Below are positions 53,006 through 61,468 of a stretch of DNA of 64,000 nt, piece after piece. The DNA lies in the NCBI GenBank assembly GCA_964504305.1, contig CAZDEB010000004.1, positions 124,001 to 188,000 of the forward strand. The letters run 5' to 3'. Made by a program: the position numbers and the translations under genes. Below the pieces are notes generated by a model that worked only from the letters and a program-made list of their open reading frames with translations, was not told the origin of the DNA and searched no databases. The DNA is from UBA11606 sp964504305 (lineage in GTDB: Bacteria > Actinomycetota > Acidimicrobiia > Acidimicrobiales > Aldehydirespiratoraceae). How positions within the stretch are numbered: the first letter of the stretch is position 1; each line of letters opens with the position of its first letter.

Positions 53006-55095
53006 GCGCGATCCCCGAGCCTCGCAGCGGTTCGGTAGTCGCCCGCGTTGCGGGCTGGGACATCAACGACACGATGCTGCTCAACCGCGAACTTAGCTGG
53101 CTGGCCTTCAACGCTCGAGTCCTTCAGCTGGCGGTCGACCCCCACGTCCCGATGCTCGAGCAACTGCGCTATCTAGCAATCTTCAGTAGCAATCTTGACG
53201 AGTTCTTCCAGGTTCGGGTTTCGGGTCTGCTCGATCAGGTGGCGGCCGGCATTTCGGTACCAGGCTCCGACGGTCGCCCTCCCGCGGCGCAGCTTGAATT
53301 GATTCGCGAAGTCGTGACCGAACTGTGTGCCCAGCACGAGCGAATACTCGTCGACGACTTGCGACCGGCTCTTTATCGCGAAGGGATAGCGCTGCTCGAT
53401 TGGGAGGAGTTGTCGGCGATCGAGCAACAAGACGCCTCGACCTGGTTCCGCGACCGGATCTTCCCCGTGCTGACTCCGCTGGCGGTCGATCCCGGTCACC
53501 CATTCCCCTACGTGTCTGACCTCTCGCTCAATCTGGCCGTGGTGCTCGAAGGTGATGACCATCCCTTGTTTGCCCGGGTGAAGGTTCCCAATACCTTGCC
53601 TCGTTGGTTCGCCATCGGCGAGACCGATCGATATGTTCCCCTCGAGCAGGTCATCGGCGCGCACCTCGACGCGCTGTTTCCGGGTATGACCGTGGTGGAG
53701 CATCACCCGTTTCGGGTATCACGCAATGCCGACTTGTCGGTCGATCTTGACGATGCCGATGATTTGCTGTCGGCCGTCGAGTTCGAGCTCCGCCGTCGTC
53801 GCTTCGGGCGGGCCACACGGCTCGAAGTTGGCGCTTCGATCTCTTCGAATGTGCTCGACTTGTTGTTGCGAGAGTTTGATCTCGACGAGTCGGCGGTCTA
53901 CTCGGGCTCTGCGCCGCTCGACGCCACATCGCTGACCCAGATCGCCAACCTCGACCGCCCCGACCTTCGTTGGCCCGAATCAAAAGGAGTCGTTGATCCT
54001 CGCCTTCGCAACGGTGAGGACGTCGCCGACTTCTTCAGTGTCATACGCAGTGGCGACTTGCTCGTGCACCACCCTTACTATTCGTTCAGTAGGTCGGTCG
54101 TTGAGTTCATTCACCAAGCGGCCAACGACCCGCAGGTGTTGGCGATCAAACTCACCTTGTATCGAACCAGCGGTAACAGTCCCATTATCGATGCGCTCGT
54201 TCACGCCGCCGAACATGGCAAGCAGGTCGCGGTTCTGGTCGAACTCAAAGCTCGATTCGACGAGGCGGCCAACATCGAGTGGGCTCGCCGCCTCGAAAAG
54301 GCGGGTGCTCACGTTGCCTACGGGTTCCTCGGCTTGAAGATCCACACCAAGGTCGCCATGGTCGTGCGCGAAGAGGGCGGCGGGATTCATCGGTACTGCC
54401 ACCTCGGCACCGGCAACTACAATCACCGCACCGCCCGGGTCTACGAAGATCTGGGCATCCTGACCGCAAACGCTCAGGTCGGCGAAGACGTAGCCAAGTT
54501 GTTCAACTATCTGACCGGCTACGGGCGCGACCTTCACTACGACAAGCTGATGGTCGCCCCCGACTCCCTACGCGAATCGCTCGTCGACTTGATCGATCAC
54601 GAGATCGAGTCGGGCCGTGGTCGCCTCATCTTCAAGATGAACAGCTTGGTCGACGGGCCGATTATCGCCAAGCTCTACGAAGCCTCGCAGGCTGGCGTCG
54701 ACATCGACTTGATAATCCGTGGCAGTTGCGCCCTACGCCCGGGGGTGAGCGGCTTGTCCGAACGGATTCGTGTGCGGTCGATTGTTGGTCGCTATCTCGA
54801 GCACTCGCGGATTTACCATTTCGGCAATGCCGGCCCTGATGGGGCGGGCTCAACGTTCATTGGATCGGCCGATCTGATGGGTCGAAATCTCAATCGTAGG
54901 GTCGAAGCTCTGGTGCGAATTGACACACCCGCACTGCGCGATCGCCTTACCGAAGTGCTCGACGTCTTGTTAAATGACGACCGGCTGGCGTGGACCCTTG
55001 ATGGTGATGGGGTTTGGTCCAAGCGTCACGGGCCGGCGGCGGTCGACACTCACCTTCGGCTTTCACAACTGGCGAGAGCGCGCGTCGGTGGGTAG
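53002..55095 (+). CDS. ppk: Polyphosphate kinase 1
   Basis: Reversible synthesis of polyphosphate from ATP. It begins DTMLLNRELSWLAFNARVL (N domain), with FPVLTPLAVDPGHPFPYVS, and the C1/C2 phospholipase D-like domains with the phosphohistidine in GTGNYNHRTARVYEDLG and SADLMGRNLNRRVE near the end. The length of 697 residues is normal. The Nudix gene overlaps its last eight bases. Confidence 0.97.
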   Translation: MSAIPEPRSGSVVARVAGWDINDTMLLNRELSWLAFNARVLQLAVDPHVPMLEQLRYLAIFSSNLDEFFQVRVSGLLDQVAAGISVPGSDGRPPAAQLELIREVVTELCAQHERILVDDLRPALYREGIALLDWEELSAIEQQDASTWFRDRIFPVLTPLAVDPGHPFPYVSDLSLNLAVVLEGDDHPLFARVKVPNTLPRWFAIGETDRYVPLEQVIGAHLDALFPGMTVVEHHPFRVSRNADLSVDLDDADDLLSAVEFELRRRRFGRATRLEVGASISSNVLDLLLREFDLDESAVYSGSAPLDATSLTQIANLDRPDLRWPESKGVVDPRLRNGEDVADFFSVIRSGDLLVHHPYYSFSRSVVEFIHQAANDPQVLAIKLTLYRTSGNSPIIDALVHAAEHGKQVAVLVELKARFDEAANIEWARRLEKAGAHVAYGFLGLKIHTKVAMVVREEGGGIHRYCHLGTGNYNHRTARVYEDLGILTANAQVGEDVAKLFNYLTGYGRDLHYDKLMVAPDSLRESLVDLIDHEIESGRGRLIFKMNSLVDGPIIAKLYEASQAGVDIDLIIRGSCALRPGVSGLSERIRVRSIVGRYLEHSRIYHFGNAGPDGAGSTFIGSADLMGRNLNRRVEALVRIDTPALRDRLTEVLDVLLNDDRLAWTLDGDGVWSKRHGPAAVDTHLRLSQLARARVGG

Positions 55096-55540
55096 CGCGT
55101 CCGAGTTGCTCGAAGCACGTCCAGAGATTGAGGTGTGGGCCGGGGGTGGGGTGGTCTGCCGCTTGGTCGATTCCAACATCGAGGTTTTGTTGATTCATCG
55201 CCCTCATCGCGATGATTGGTCGTTTCCCAAGGGGAAACTCGACCCCGACGAGACCGTACGCCAGTGTGCCCGCCGCGAGGTCTTGGAGGAGACTGGTCTG
55301 CAGTGCCGGACGGGCGCGAGGTTGGCCGTGGTCGAATACCTCGACGGCAGAAAGCGTCGCAAGGCAGTGGTCTATTGGGCGATGGCCGTCGAGTCAGGTC
55401 GGTTTGCCAAGAACGACGAGGTCGATGCGGTCGGTTGGTTTGATCTCGCGTCGGCTCAACAAGTTCTCAGTTATCGTCGCGATGTGGAGATGCTCGCGGA
55501 TATCAAGGTGTCAGTGTTGTCATCTACGCTGTCGTCGTGA
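55088..55540 (+). CDS. Nudix hydrolase (MutT-like)
   Basis: The Nudix box GKLDPDETVRQCARREVLEETGL is complete, preceded by VCRLVDSNIEVLLIHRPHRDDWSFP. Placement beside ppk1 matches mutT1 of mycobacteria, but the C-terminal phosphoglycerate-mutase-like domain found there is missing. It likely hydrolyses an oxidised nucleotide, a dinucleoside polyphosphate or diphosphoinositol-like compound. The GTG at 55088 overlaps ppk1. Confidence 0.9.
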   Translation: MGSASELLEARPEIEVWAGGGVVCRLVDSNIEVLLIHRPHRDDWSFPKGKLDPDETVRQCARREVLEETGLQCRTGARLAVVEYLDGRKRRKAVVYWAMAVESGRFAKNDEVDAVGWFDLASAQQVLSYRRDVEMLADIKVSVLSSTLSS

Positions 55541-57165
55541 CCGACAACGGGTGGCGCCCCATACGCAAACCGCAACCCGAACGGCGAGGAGCCGAGGGAT
55601 TCGTTGTCTCGCCGTTTACGCGGCTCGCCCGAGTCCACGCCGCTGGTGCCGCGTCCGACGCGGCGATAGCGGTCACCCTCGCCGGGTCGATTTTCTTTTC
55701 GATCAGCCCCGACGACTCTCGGGGTCGAGTTGCTCTCTATCTCTTATTGACGATGGCCCCTTTCGCTATCGTCGCGCCGTTGCTGGGTCCGGCGATCGAT
55801 CGAGCCCGTGGCGGGCGCCGCCTCATGATCATGATCACCGCCGCGACGCGGTGTGTGTTGGCCTTCTTCATGATCAGCAACATCGAGACCTTGTGGCTGT
55901 TCCCGCTCGCGTTCGCGGTGCTTGTTTCGCAGAAGGCCTACTCGGTGGCCAAGAGCGCGGTTGTTCCCGAACTGGTGCGGTCCGAAACCGATCTGGTCGG
56001 GGCGAACAGCCGTTTGGCCCTCCTCAGCGCGCTGGCCAGCATGGGCGGGGCCTCGATTGCCGGGGTCTTGTCGCTAATCGGTGGCCCCGCATTCGCGGCC
56101 GCAGTGGCGATGATGGGATTCGCGGTGACCGCCGGCCTATCGACCCGAATCGCGCGAACCGTGGTGGCGGCCGAACCGGTGGCTGCGCTCGAAAAAGCCG
56201 AACTACGCGACGCTCCGGTCTTGCTCGCCGCGTATGCCACCGCTTTCCTTCGTGGCATCGTTGGCTTTGTCACGTTCATGTTGGCCTTCGAGTTCAGAGG
56301 CGGCAAGGACGGGCTCGATGTCGCAACCATCGGCTCGGCGGCTGGGGGGATGACTGCCACCGTTCGAGATATCGACATTGTTGGCGACCCAGCGGCCCCG
56401 GCCTGGCACTTTGGGTTGGTGCTGGCCGCCGCCGGTGTGGGCGCTCTGTCTGGTGCACGCGTGGCGCCACTGGTAAGGCGGCGGTTCTCCGAGGAGCGAA
56501 TGTTGCAAACCGTGTTGGCCGGCGTCGCCGCCGCCGGACTTTTTGCGGCGTTCTCGTTCAACTTGGTCGGTGCCGCGTTGTTATCGCTGGGGGTCGCGGC
56601 CGGAGCTTCGACCGGCAAGCTGGCGTTCGACTCACTGGTTCAAAGAGCCGCACCCGATGCCAACTATGGGCGCTCATTCGCTCGGTTCGAGGCCCGCTTT
56701 CAGTTCGCGTGGGTTATCGGTGCGTTCATCCCCGCGGTGATCCCACTCAACCTCGCCGTTGGTGGTGTGGGTGTCGCAGCCGCCGCGCTCTTTGCCTTGG
56801 TCTCCTACATCATCGGGCGTCCCGCCACGTCGGTAATTTCGTGGCGGCCTCGGCCCCGGCGCAGAGTCGGAGCCAACCCTCTGGCCGCGTCTGCCCAACC
56901 GGATGTTGCCGATGTCGCTGACCCCGAAGCCTCCAAATACGAAGACGAATACTCCGAAGACCCCGAAGATGGGGTGGACTTCAGCGACGAGGACCTTCGC
57001 CCGTCGCAGCCCGAGGCGCCCGCTGGCACTGCTGAGTGGGCCGCCAGCTGGGGCGACTCGGCTCCGATCGTGTCGTCAGTCGACGGGGTCGAGGTCGAAC
57101 GGTCCTTGGGCGCGGGTGAGCAAGATCCCGACGAGTCGGGCAACCAGGCCGGCTCAGCGGGGTAG
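55537..57165 (+). CDS. Major facilitator superfamily protein
   Basis: About eleven or twelve membrane helices between residues 40 and 430, with an MFS-A-like phrase LLGPAIDRARGGRRLMIMI. A long acidic cytoplasmic tail (about 450-542, YEDEYSEDPEDGVDFSDEDL) is unusual. The substrate is unknown. The GTG start overlaps the Nudix stop (GTGA), completing a run of four coupled genes from the ROK kinase. Confidence 0.85.
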   Translation: MTDNGWRPIRKPQPERRGAEGFVVSPFTRLARVHAAGAASDAAIAVTLAGSIFFSISPDDSRGRVALYLLLTMAPFAIVAPLLGPAIDRARGGRRLMIMITAATRCVLAFFMISNIETLWLFPLAFAVLVSQKAYSVAKSAVVPELVRSETDLVGANSRLALLSALASMGGASIAGVLSLIGGPAFAAAVAMMGFAVTAGLSTRIARTVVAAEPVAALEKAELRDAPVLLAAYATAFLRGIVGFVTFMLAFEFRGGKDGLDVATIGSAAGGMTATVRDIDIVGDPAAPAWHFGLVLAAAGVGALSGARVAPLVRRRFSEERMLQTVLAGVAAAGLFAAFSFNLVGAALLSLGVAAGASTGKLAFDSLVQRAAPDANYGRSFARFEARFQFAWVIGAFIPAVIPLNLAVGGVGVAAAALFALVSYIIGRPATSVISWRPRPRRRVGANPLAASAQPDVADVADPEASKYEDEYSEDPEDGVDFSDEDLRPSQPEAPAGTAEWAASWGDSAPIVSSVDGVEVERSLGAGEQDPDESGNQAGSAG

Positions 57166-58341
57166 GTCGATTCGGGCAAGCCAAAGCCCCGGCGCGTCGA
57201 CTTCGGCCGGCGTGGGAAGATTCTCGGCTTTGGCAAACAAACGGCTCAACCCGTCGGCGCCGGCTCGTTCGACAACTCCCGCGGCGAAGTCGGCTCCCCG
57301 CTTGTATTGGGCGGCGTCCAGTTCGAGACCGAGAATCCGCTCGACGAAGCGGTCGCTGGCGTCGGCTTGGACCCGCCGTCGGCGTAGCGCTTCTGACAAC
57401 ATGTCGTACGAACCGATCAGCGTCGAGCCAACATGGTCCATGATCGAGTCGACGAAACCGGTGATCGCCGCGACCAACGCGGTGAGTTCGGGTTGCAGGG
57501 CATCTTGGGTGCTGCTTCGGACTGCTCCCAAGATGAACTCTGGATTGTTGAGAGACGACTGCAGTTCGGCCAGAGCTTCGGGTCCGGCCGAGAGATCGAG
57601 GCCGCCGAACTGTTCGCCGAGTTGATCAGGGTTGGTTTCGAACGCCGAGGCATGGCGTTGAAGCAAGTCGGTTAGCCGGTCTCGAACATGAGGTACCGAA
57701 AGAACGGTCTGATGAGCAACTTCGTGCAGGCACACCCACAGTCGCACGTCGGCCCGGTCGAGCGACCAGTTGTCGGCGAACTCGTCGACGTTGCGGACAA
57801 GGATCAACATCGGGGCGTCGACGGGGCGCGGTACGGGAAGGTCGAAGCCGCCCATCGCTCGTCGAGCCAGGTGCCCCACCATCGACCCGGTGGTCATGGA
57901 CAGCATCATCGGTGCCAGCATCTGCGACAGCGACGACATCATGGCGGCCATTGGGTCGTCGGCGGGAAGATCGTCGGCGGTGGGCAGGGTGCCAGCCATG
58001 GATTCCGAAAGCGTTTCGAACAGAGGTCGGTAGTCTTCGATCGTGCGGTCGGCCCACTGCGAGCGGTTGCCGATCTCGACCCGAAGCGGCCCGCGTTGAG
58101 CGACTGGCAGATCGGTCGCCGCGGCGATCTGAAGTTCGGCTACACGGACCAGCCCTTCGACGGCGATACGGTCGGCCGGTTCGATGTTGGACTCGGCAAT
58201 ACCGTCGTTGGCGATGGTGTGAGCCAGTTGTCGGGCCGCGTCGCCTCCGCCGGTTCCTCGCTGGCCCTGCATCATTTTCATGAGCTCGCCGATGAACGGG
58301 ATTTCGCCAAATGGGTCTTGGGGTGGCAGTCCGTCGCTCAT
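57154..58341 (-). CDS. Zinc-dependent metalloprotease-like protein, DUF2342 family
   Basis: Actinobacteria-specific zincin-like protein of 395 residues. The zinc motif HEVAH is at about 209-213 in VCLHEVAHQTVL; upstream text PMMLSMTTGSMVGHLARRAMG is typical of the family. Function is not established. The 3' end overlaps the MFS gene by 12 bases. Confidence 0.9.
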   Translation of the reverse strand: MSDGLPPQDPFGEIPFIGELMKMMQGQRGTGGGDAARQLAHTIANDGIAESNIEPADRIAVEGLVRVAELQIAAATDLPVAQRGPLRVEIGNRSQWADRTIEDYRPLFETLSESMAGTLPTADDLPADDPMAAMMSSLSQMLAPMMLSMTTGSMVGHLARRAMGGFDLPVPRPVDAPMLILVRNVDEFADNWSLDRADVRLWVCLHEVAHQTVLSVPHVRDRLTDLLQRHASAFETNPDQLGEQFGGLDLSAGPEALAELQSSLNNPEFILGAVRSSTQDALQPELTALVAAITGFVDSIMDHVGSTLIGSYDMLSEALRRRRVQADASDRFVERILGLELDAAQYKRGADFAAGVVERAGADGLSRLFAKAENLPTPAEVDAPGLWLARIDLPR

Positions 58342-58415
58342 GAAGGCATCGTAGGACAGAATCGTTCAATTTTTGGCGTGCCCACCGCGCGCCGCCATGG
58401 TTCGGGAGGCCTGTT

Positions 58416-59465
58416 ATGAGAATTGTCGTGACCGGCGCGGCCGGGGCAGTTGGTCAGCGCGTCGTTCGCCATCTGCATGCCCACCACCCCGATGCCGACA
58501 TCTTGGGAGTCGACCGCGTCGCTCTGGCGGCAGCCCCCGGCACCTCCGTCAAACAGGTCGATCTGGGTTCGAGCGATCTCGGTGGGGTGTTCGCCGCGGC
58601 CGACACAGTGGTTCATCTGGCGAGCGCGACAGTGCCCGATGCGGTCGACCCGTCCGCTGATGCGCTCGAGTTGGTGATCTTACGGCGCGTGCTCGATGCG
58701 GCTCACGAGGCCGGCGTGCGCCACCTCGTTGTTCTGTCGACGGCGATGGTCTACGGGGCTTGGGTGGGCAACCCGGTTCCGTTCACCGAAGATGCGCCGG
58801 TGCGGCCCAACCCTGATTTCGCCTGGGCCAATGTGCGGGCTGCGGTCGAGCAGGCGGCCCTCGAGTGGGGAGTTGGTCGCGACGTGGCGGTGGCGGTGCT
58901 GCGCCCAACCGCCGTTGTGACCGACGATGCTCTTGGCAAACTCGCTCGTGTCCTGCATTCCGCGCGGGTGGGCATCGCCGCCGAAGGTGATCCGCCGGTG
59001 CAGTACTTACACGTCGACGACTTGGTCTCGGCGATTTCGGTTGTCGTTGTTTCGCAGTTTGACGGCGTCGCCAACGTTGCTCCGGACGGGTGGATTCCGC
59101 CCGACGAGCTTCGAAATCTCGAAGGCCCCCGTGCTCGCGTGCGGGTGCCGGGCTGGGCTGCTCGCGCTATCGCAGCGCTGCGGTTCGGGGCCGGACTCAG
59201 CTCGATCCCGCCCGGGATAGTGCCGTATACGTCGCACTCGTGGGTGGTATCCAACGACCGGATCCGCTCGTTGGGCTGGTCGGCGACCTACACAAACGAA
59301 GAGGCGTGGGTGGTGTCACACGAGCCGAGCACGCTCGACCGTCTACCGGCCCGCCGCCAACAAGAACTGGCGCTGGCGGCGGTTGGGGCCCTCGTCGTTT
59401 TGTTTACCGCAGGAGTAGTTCTCGTAGTTCGGCGAGCTCGTCGCCGCGAACGGAGTCTGGGTTAG
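58416..59465 (+). CDS. SDR/epimerase-like protein with altered catalytic pair and C-terminal anchor
   Basis: The NAD-binding motif VTGAAGAVGQ and later HLASATVP and VVLSTAMVYGAW mark an extended SDR. The catalytic Tyr-x-x-x-Lys, expected in FAYAxxK, reads FAWANVR (Trp137, Arg141). A C-terminal helix (ALAAVGALVVLFTAGVVLVV) followed by RRARRRER anchors it to the membrane. The last 62 bases overlap the convergent HtrA-like gene. It probably binds a nucleotide but may not be an epimerase. Confidence 0.85.
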   Translation: MRIVVTGAAGAVGQRVVRHLHAHHPDADILGVDRVALAAAPGTSVKQVDLGSSDLGGVFAAADTVVHLASATVPDAVDPSADALELVILRRVLDAAHEAGVRHLVVLSTAMVYGAWVGNPVPFTEDAPVRPNPDFAWANVRAAVEQAALEWGVGRDVAVAVLRPTAVVTDDALGKLARVLHSARVGIAAEGDPPVQYLHVDDLVSAISVVVVSQFDGVANVAPDGWIPPDELRNLEGPRARVRVPGWAARAIAALRFGAGLSSIPPGIVPYTSHSWVVSNDRIRSLGWSATYTNEEAWVVSHEPSTLDRLPARRQQELALAAVGALVVLFTAGVVLVVRRARRRERSLG

Positions 59466-60708
59466 ATCGTTCGTGGTCGGACTTTTGCTCGCCGTCGCGG
59501 TTTGTGTCGGAGTCGGCATCCCCATCGTCGGTGTCTTCGTCGTCGGCATCCTCGTCGTCGGTATGGGCGCTCAGGACGTCGGATTCGCCGAGCTCCACAA
59601 GGCAAGAAACGGTTTCGCCTTCGCGCTCGACCAGTACATCGACGATGTCGCCGGGCTCGTGGCGTCGTAGTACCGCGACCATCGACGCCACCGAGACGAC
59701 CTGGTCTTGCTCGATTTGGATGAGCAGATCCCCAGCCTCGATCCCGCCCTGCTCCGCGGGGCCGCCTTCGCCGACCTTGCTTATGCGGGCGCCGAGAACG
59801 TGGTCGTCGGGGTTTTTGGCGGTGACTCCGAGCCGGGCGTAGTCGACCTGGCCGTATTCGATTAGGGCAAGGGCGACGGCACGAGCAATGTCAATTGGGA
59901 TGATGGCCATCGCCGCACCGGGCGCGGTAGCAGTGGCGATACCGATCACCGAACCGTTCGTGTCGATGATTGGACTGCCCGGCGGGAGATCGTTAAGCGA
60001 CGAATCGAGCGAGATGAGACCAACAAGCGTGTCTCCGTCGATGGCTTCGGTCGAGGAGGCCTGGCTGATAACGACTCTGTGTAGTGCCTCGCCACTGGGG
60101 TTGAGGATTGCGACACTGTCGCCGTCGGCGGCGCGCTCTGATGCCAGTGGCGCGGTTTGTACTGCGAGGTCGGTCTTTAGGACCGATAAATCGGTGGCTG
60201 CGTCGTAACCGATGAGCGTGGCTTCGGCGATCGATCCGTCGGCGCCGTGGACGAGAAATTCTGTTTCTTCGCCAAGGGCTCGGCCGCTGGTGATGAGGTA
60301 GCCGTCATCGCCCACCGAAACGGCGCCGGCCAGGGCCGTGGTGCCGGTGGCCGACTGAACGACGGCGGTTGACGCACGGGTGCCCGCCACGACGTCGGAT
60401 GCCCACAGGTCGTAGCTCAATAGCGTCGTTGTGCTCTGGGTCGTGGGACCGACCGCGGCGGTCAATGCCTGTTGGGTTGCGGGTACTGCTGAGGGAACTC
60501 CCCACCTGGCTTGGGTGATTACCGCAGCGGTGGCGATTCCGCCGACAACCAACGAGGAAAGAACTCGGATTCTTCTTCGCCGCGCCCTCTGGGCCGCGGC
60601 CAAACGGGCTGCGGCCGCGACCTCGGCCGGGTGTCGCCACAACCGGTCCTCGGGTGCGAGTGGGCGCCGAAAGACAGAGTCTTGGTCGTCGGCGTCTCCG
60701 TATCCCAC
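59404..60708 (-). CDS. HtrA-like PDZ protein without a catalytic triad
   Basis: Cytoplasmic N-terminus, membrane helix (about 48-68), trypsin-like domain (about 105-275), PDZ domain (about 285-372) and a very acidic tail (TDDEDADDEDTDDGDAD). In active HtrA the His lies in TNxHV; here ITSGRAL (Arg143). The Asp is kept (TDLSVLK, Asp173). The Ser loop NPGNSGGP is NDLPPGSP, with Pro243 at the Ser position. The PDZ GLGV-type start (ARLGVTA) and GIEAGDLLIQI are normal. The start is GTG. It probably senses or scaffolds envelope peptides. Confidence 0.88.
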   Translation of the reverse strand: MGYGDADDQDSVFRRPLAPEDRLWRHPAEVAAAARLAAAQRARRRRIRVLSSLVVGGIATAAVITQARWGVPSAVPATQQALTAAVGPTTQSTTTLLSYDLWASDVVAGTRASTAVVQSATGTTALAGAVSVGDDGYLITSGRALGEETEFLVHGADGSIAEATLIGYDAATDLSVLKTDLAVQTAPLASERAADGDSVAILNPSGEALHRVVISQASSTEAIDGDTLVGLISLDSSLNDLPPGSPIIDTNGSVIGIATATAPGAAMAIIPIDIARAVALALIEYGQVDYARLGVTAKNPDDHVLGARISKVGEGGPAEQGGIEAGDLLIQIEQDQVVSVASMVAVLRRHEPGDIVDVLVEREGETVSCLVELGESDVLSAHTDDEDADDEDTDDGDADSDTNRDGEQKSDHERSNPDSVRGDELAELRELLLR

Positions 60709-60787
60709 AGACGGACGATGGTAGTGACAAAATTGGTACCAGGGGCCGCGCCCTGCCGGTGGTCCGCACCGGTAGTCGGTTTACGCT

Positions 60788-61264
60788 GTGCGAGTGCTTA
60801 CCGCTCCTGTCTCTGGGGATACTTGGCTGGGTCTGACCGACTCTGCGCTGCCGGTCGGCGCGGCCGCCGATTGGGTTGTTCTGCCGCGCTGCGGTGCCGT
60901 GGTGTTGTTCAGCGGCACCGCTCGCGATCACGCTTCGGGTCGTGTTGGGGTCGAGCAACTCGAGTACGAGGCCTACGAAGAACATGTTGTGCCGCGTCTG
61001 ACCGAGATCGACGCCGAGATCCGACGGCGGTGGCCCGCCGTCGGGCGCGTTGTTTTGCTGCATCGGGTAGGGGTGGTACCGGTGGGCGAGTCGTCGGTTG
61101 TGGTCGTGGTTTCTTCCCCTCATCGACCCGATGCCTTTGACGCAGCTCGCTTCGGTATCGATACCCTCAAGGCTTCGGTGCCAATCTGGAAACGGGAGCG
61201 GTGGGCCGAAGGCGAAGATTGGGGACTAGAGGCCCAACATATTTCTGAGGTGACGCGTGAGTAA
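60788..61264 (+). CDS. moaE: Molybdopterin synthase catalytic subunit
   Basis: Converts precursor Z to molybdopterin with MoaD. Family text: GAVVLFSGTARDHASGRVGVEQLEYEAYEE, VVLLHRVGVVPVGESSVVVVVSSPHR and the catalytic Lys region LKASVPIWKRE. The GTG at 60788 is used. moaD is not adjacent. The next small gene overlaps the end by eight bases. Confidence 0.94.
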   Translation: MRVLTAPVSGDTWLGLTDSALPVGAAADWVVLPRCGAVVLFSGTARDHASGRVGVEQLEYEAYEEHVVPRLTEIDAEIRRRWPAVGRVVLLHRVGVVPVGESSVVVVVSSPHRPDAFDAARFGIDTLKASVPIWKRERWAEGEDWGLEAQHISEVTRE

Positions 61265-61466
61265 TTCGGTGGCGTTTTTGTTGGTACCGCTGGCCGCGGC
61301 GGTTGTTGGCTCGGTGCTGCTCTGGCTCTACTCGAGGGCCCATCGTCCCGTTGAGCCAAACTTCCAAGATCGACTCAAAGCAATCGCGCCTGATGCATCG
61401 TCGCCGCCCGCCGCGCAACCGAGCGGTATCGTTCACCTCGACCCACCTACTGATCAGGAGCTCTGA
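61257..61466 (+). CDS. Small single-helix membrane protein
   Basis: 69 residues with one hydrophobic helix (about 4-25, VAFLLVPLAAAVVGSVLLWLY) and a short Pro-rich tail. I do not recognise it. It lies between moaE and mreB, two bases before the mreB start, and provides the AGGAG that serves as the mreB ribosome site. Confidence 0.75.
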   Translation: MSNSVAFLLVPLAAAVVGSVLLWLYSRAHRPVEPNFQDRLKAIAPDASSPPAAQPSGIVHLDPPTDQEL

Positions 61467-61468
61467 CT

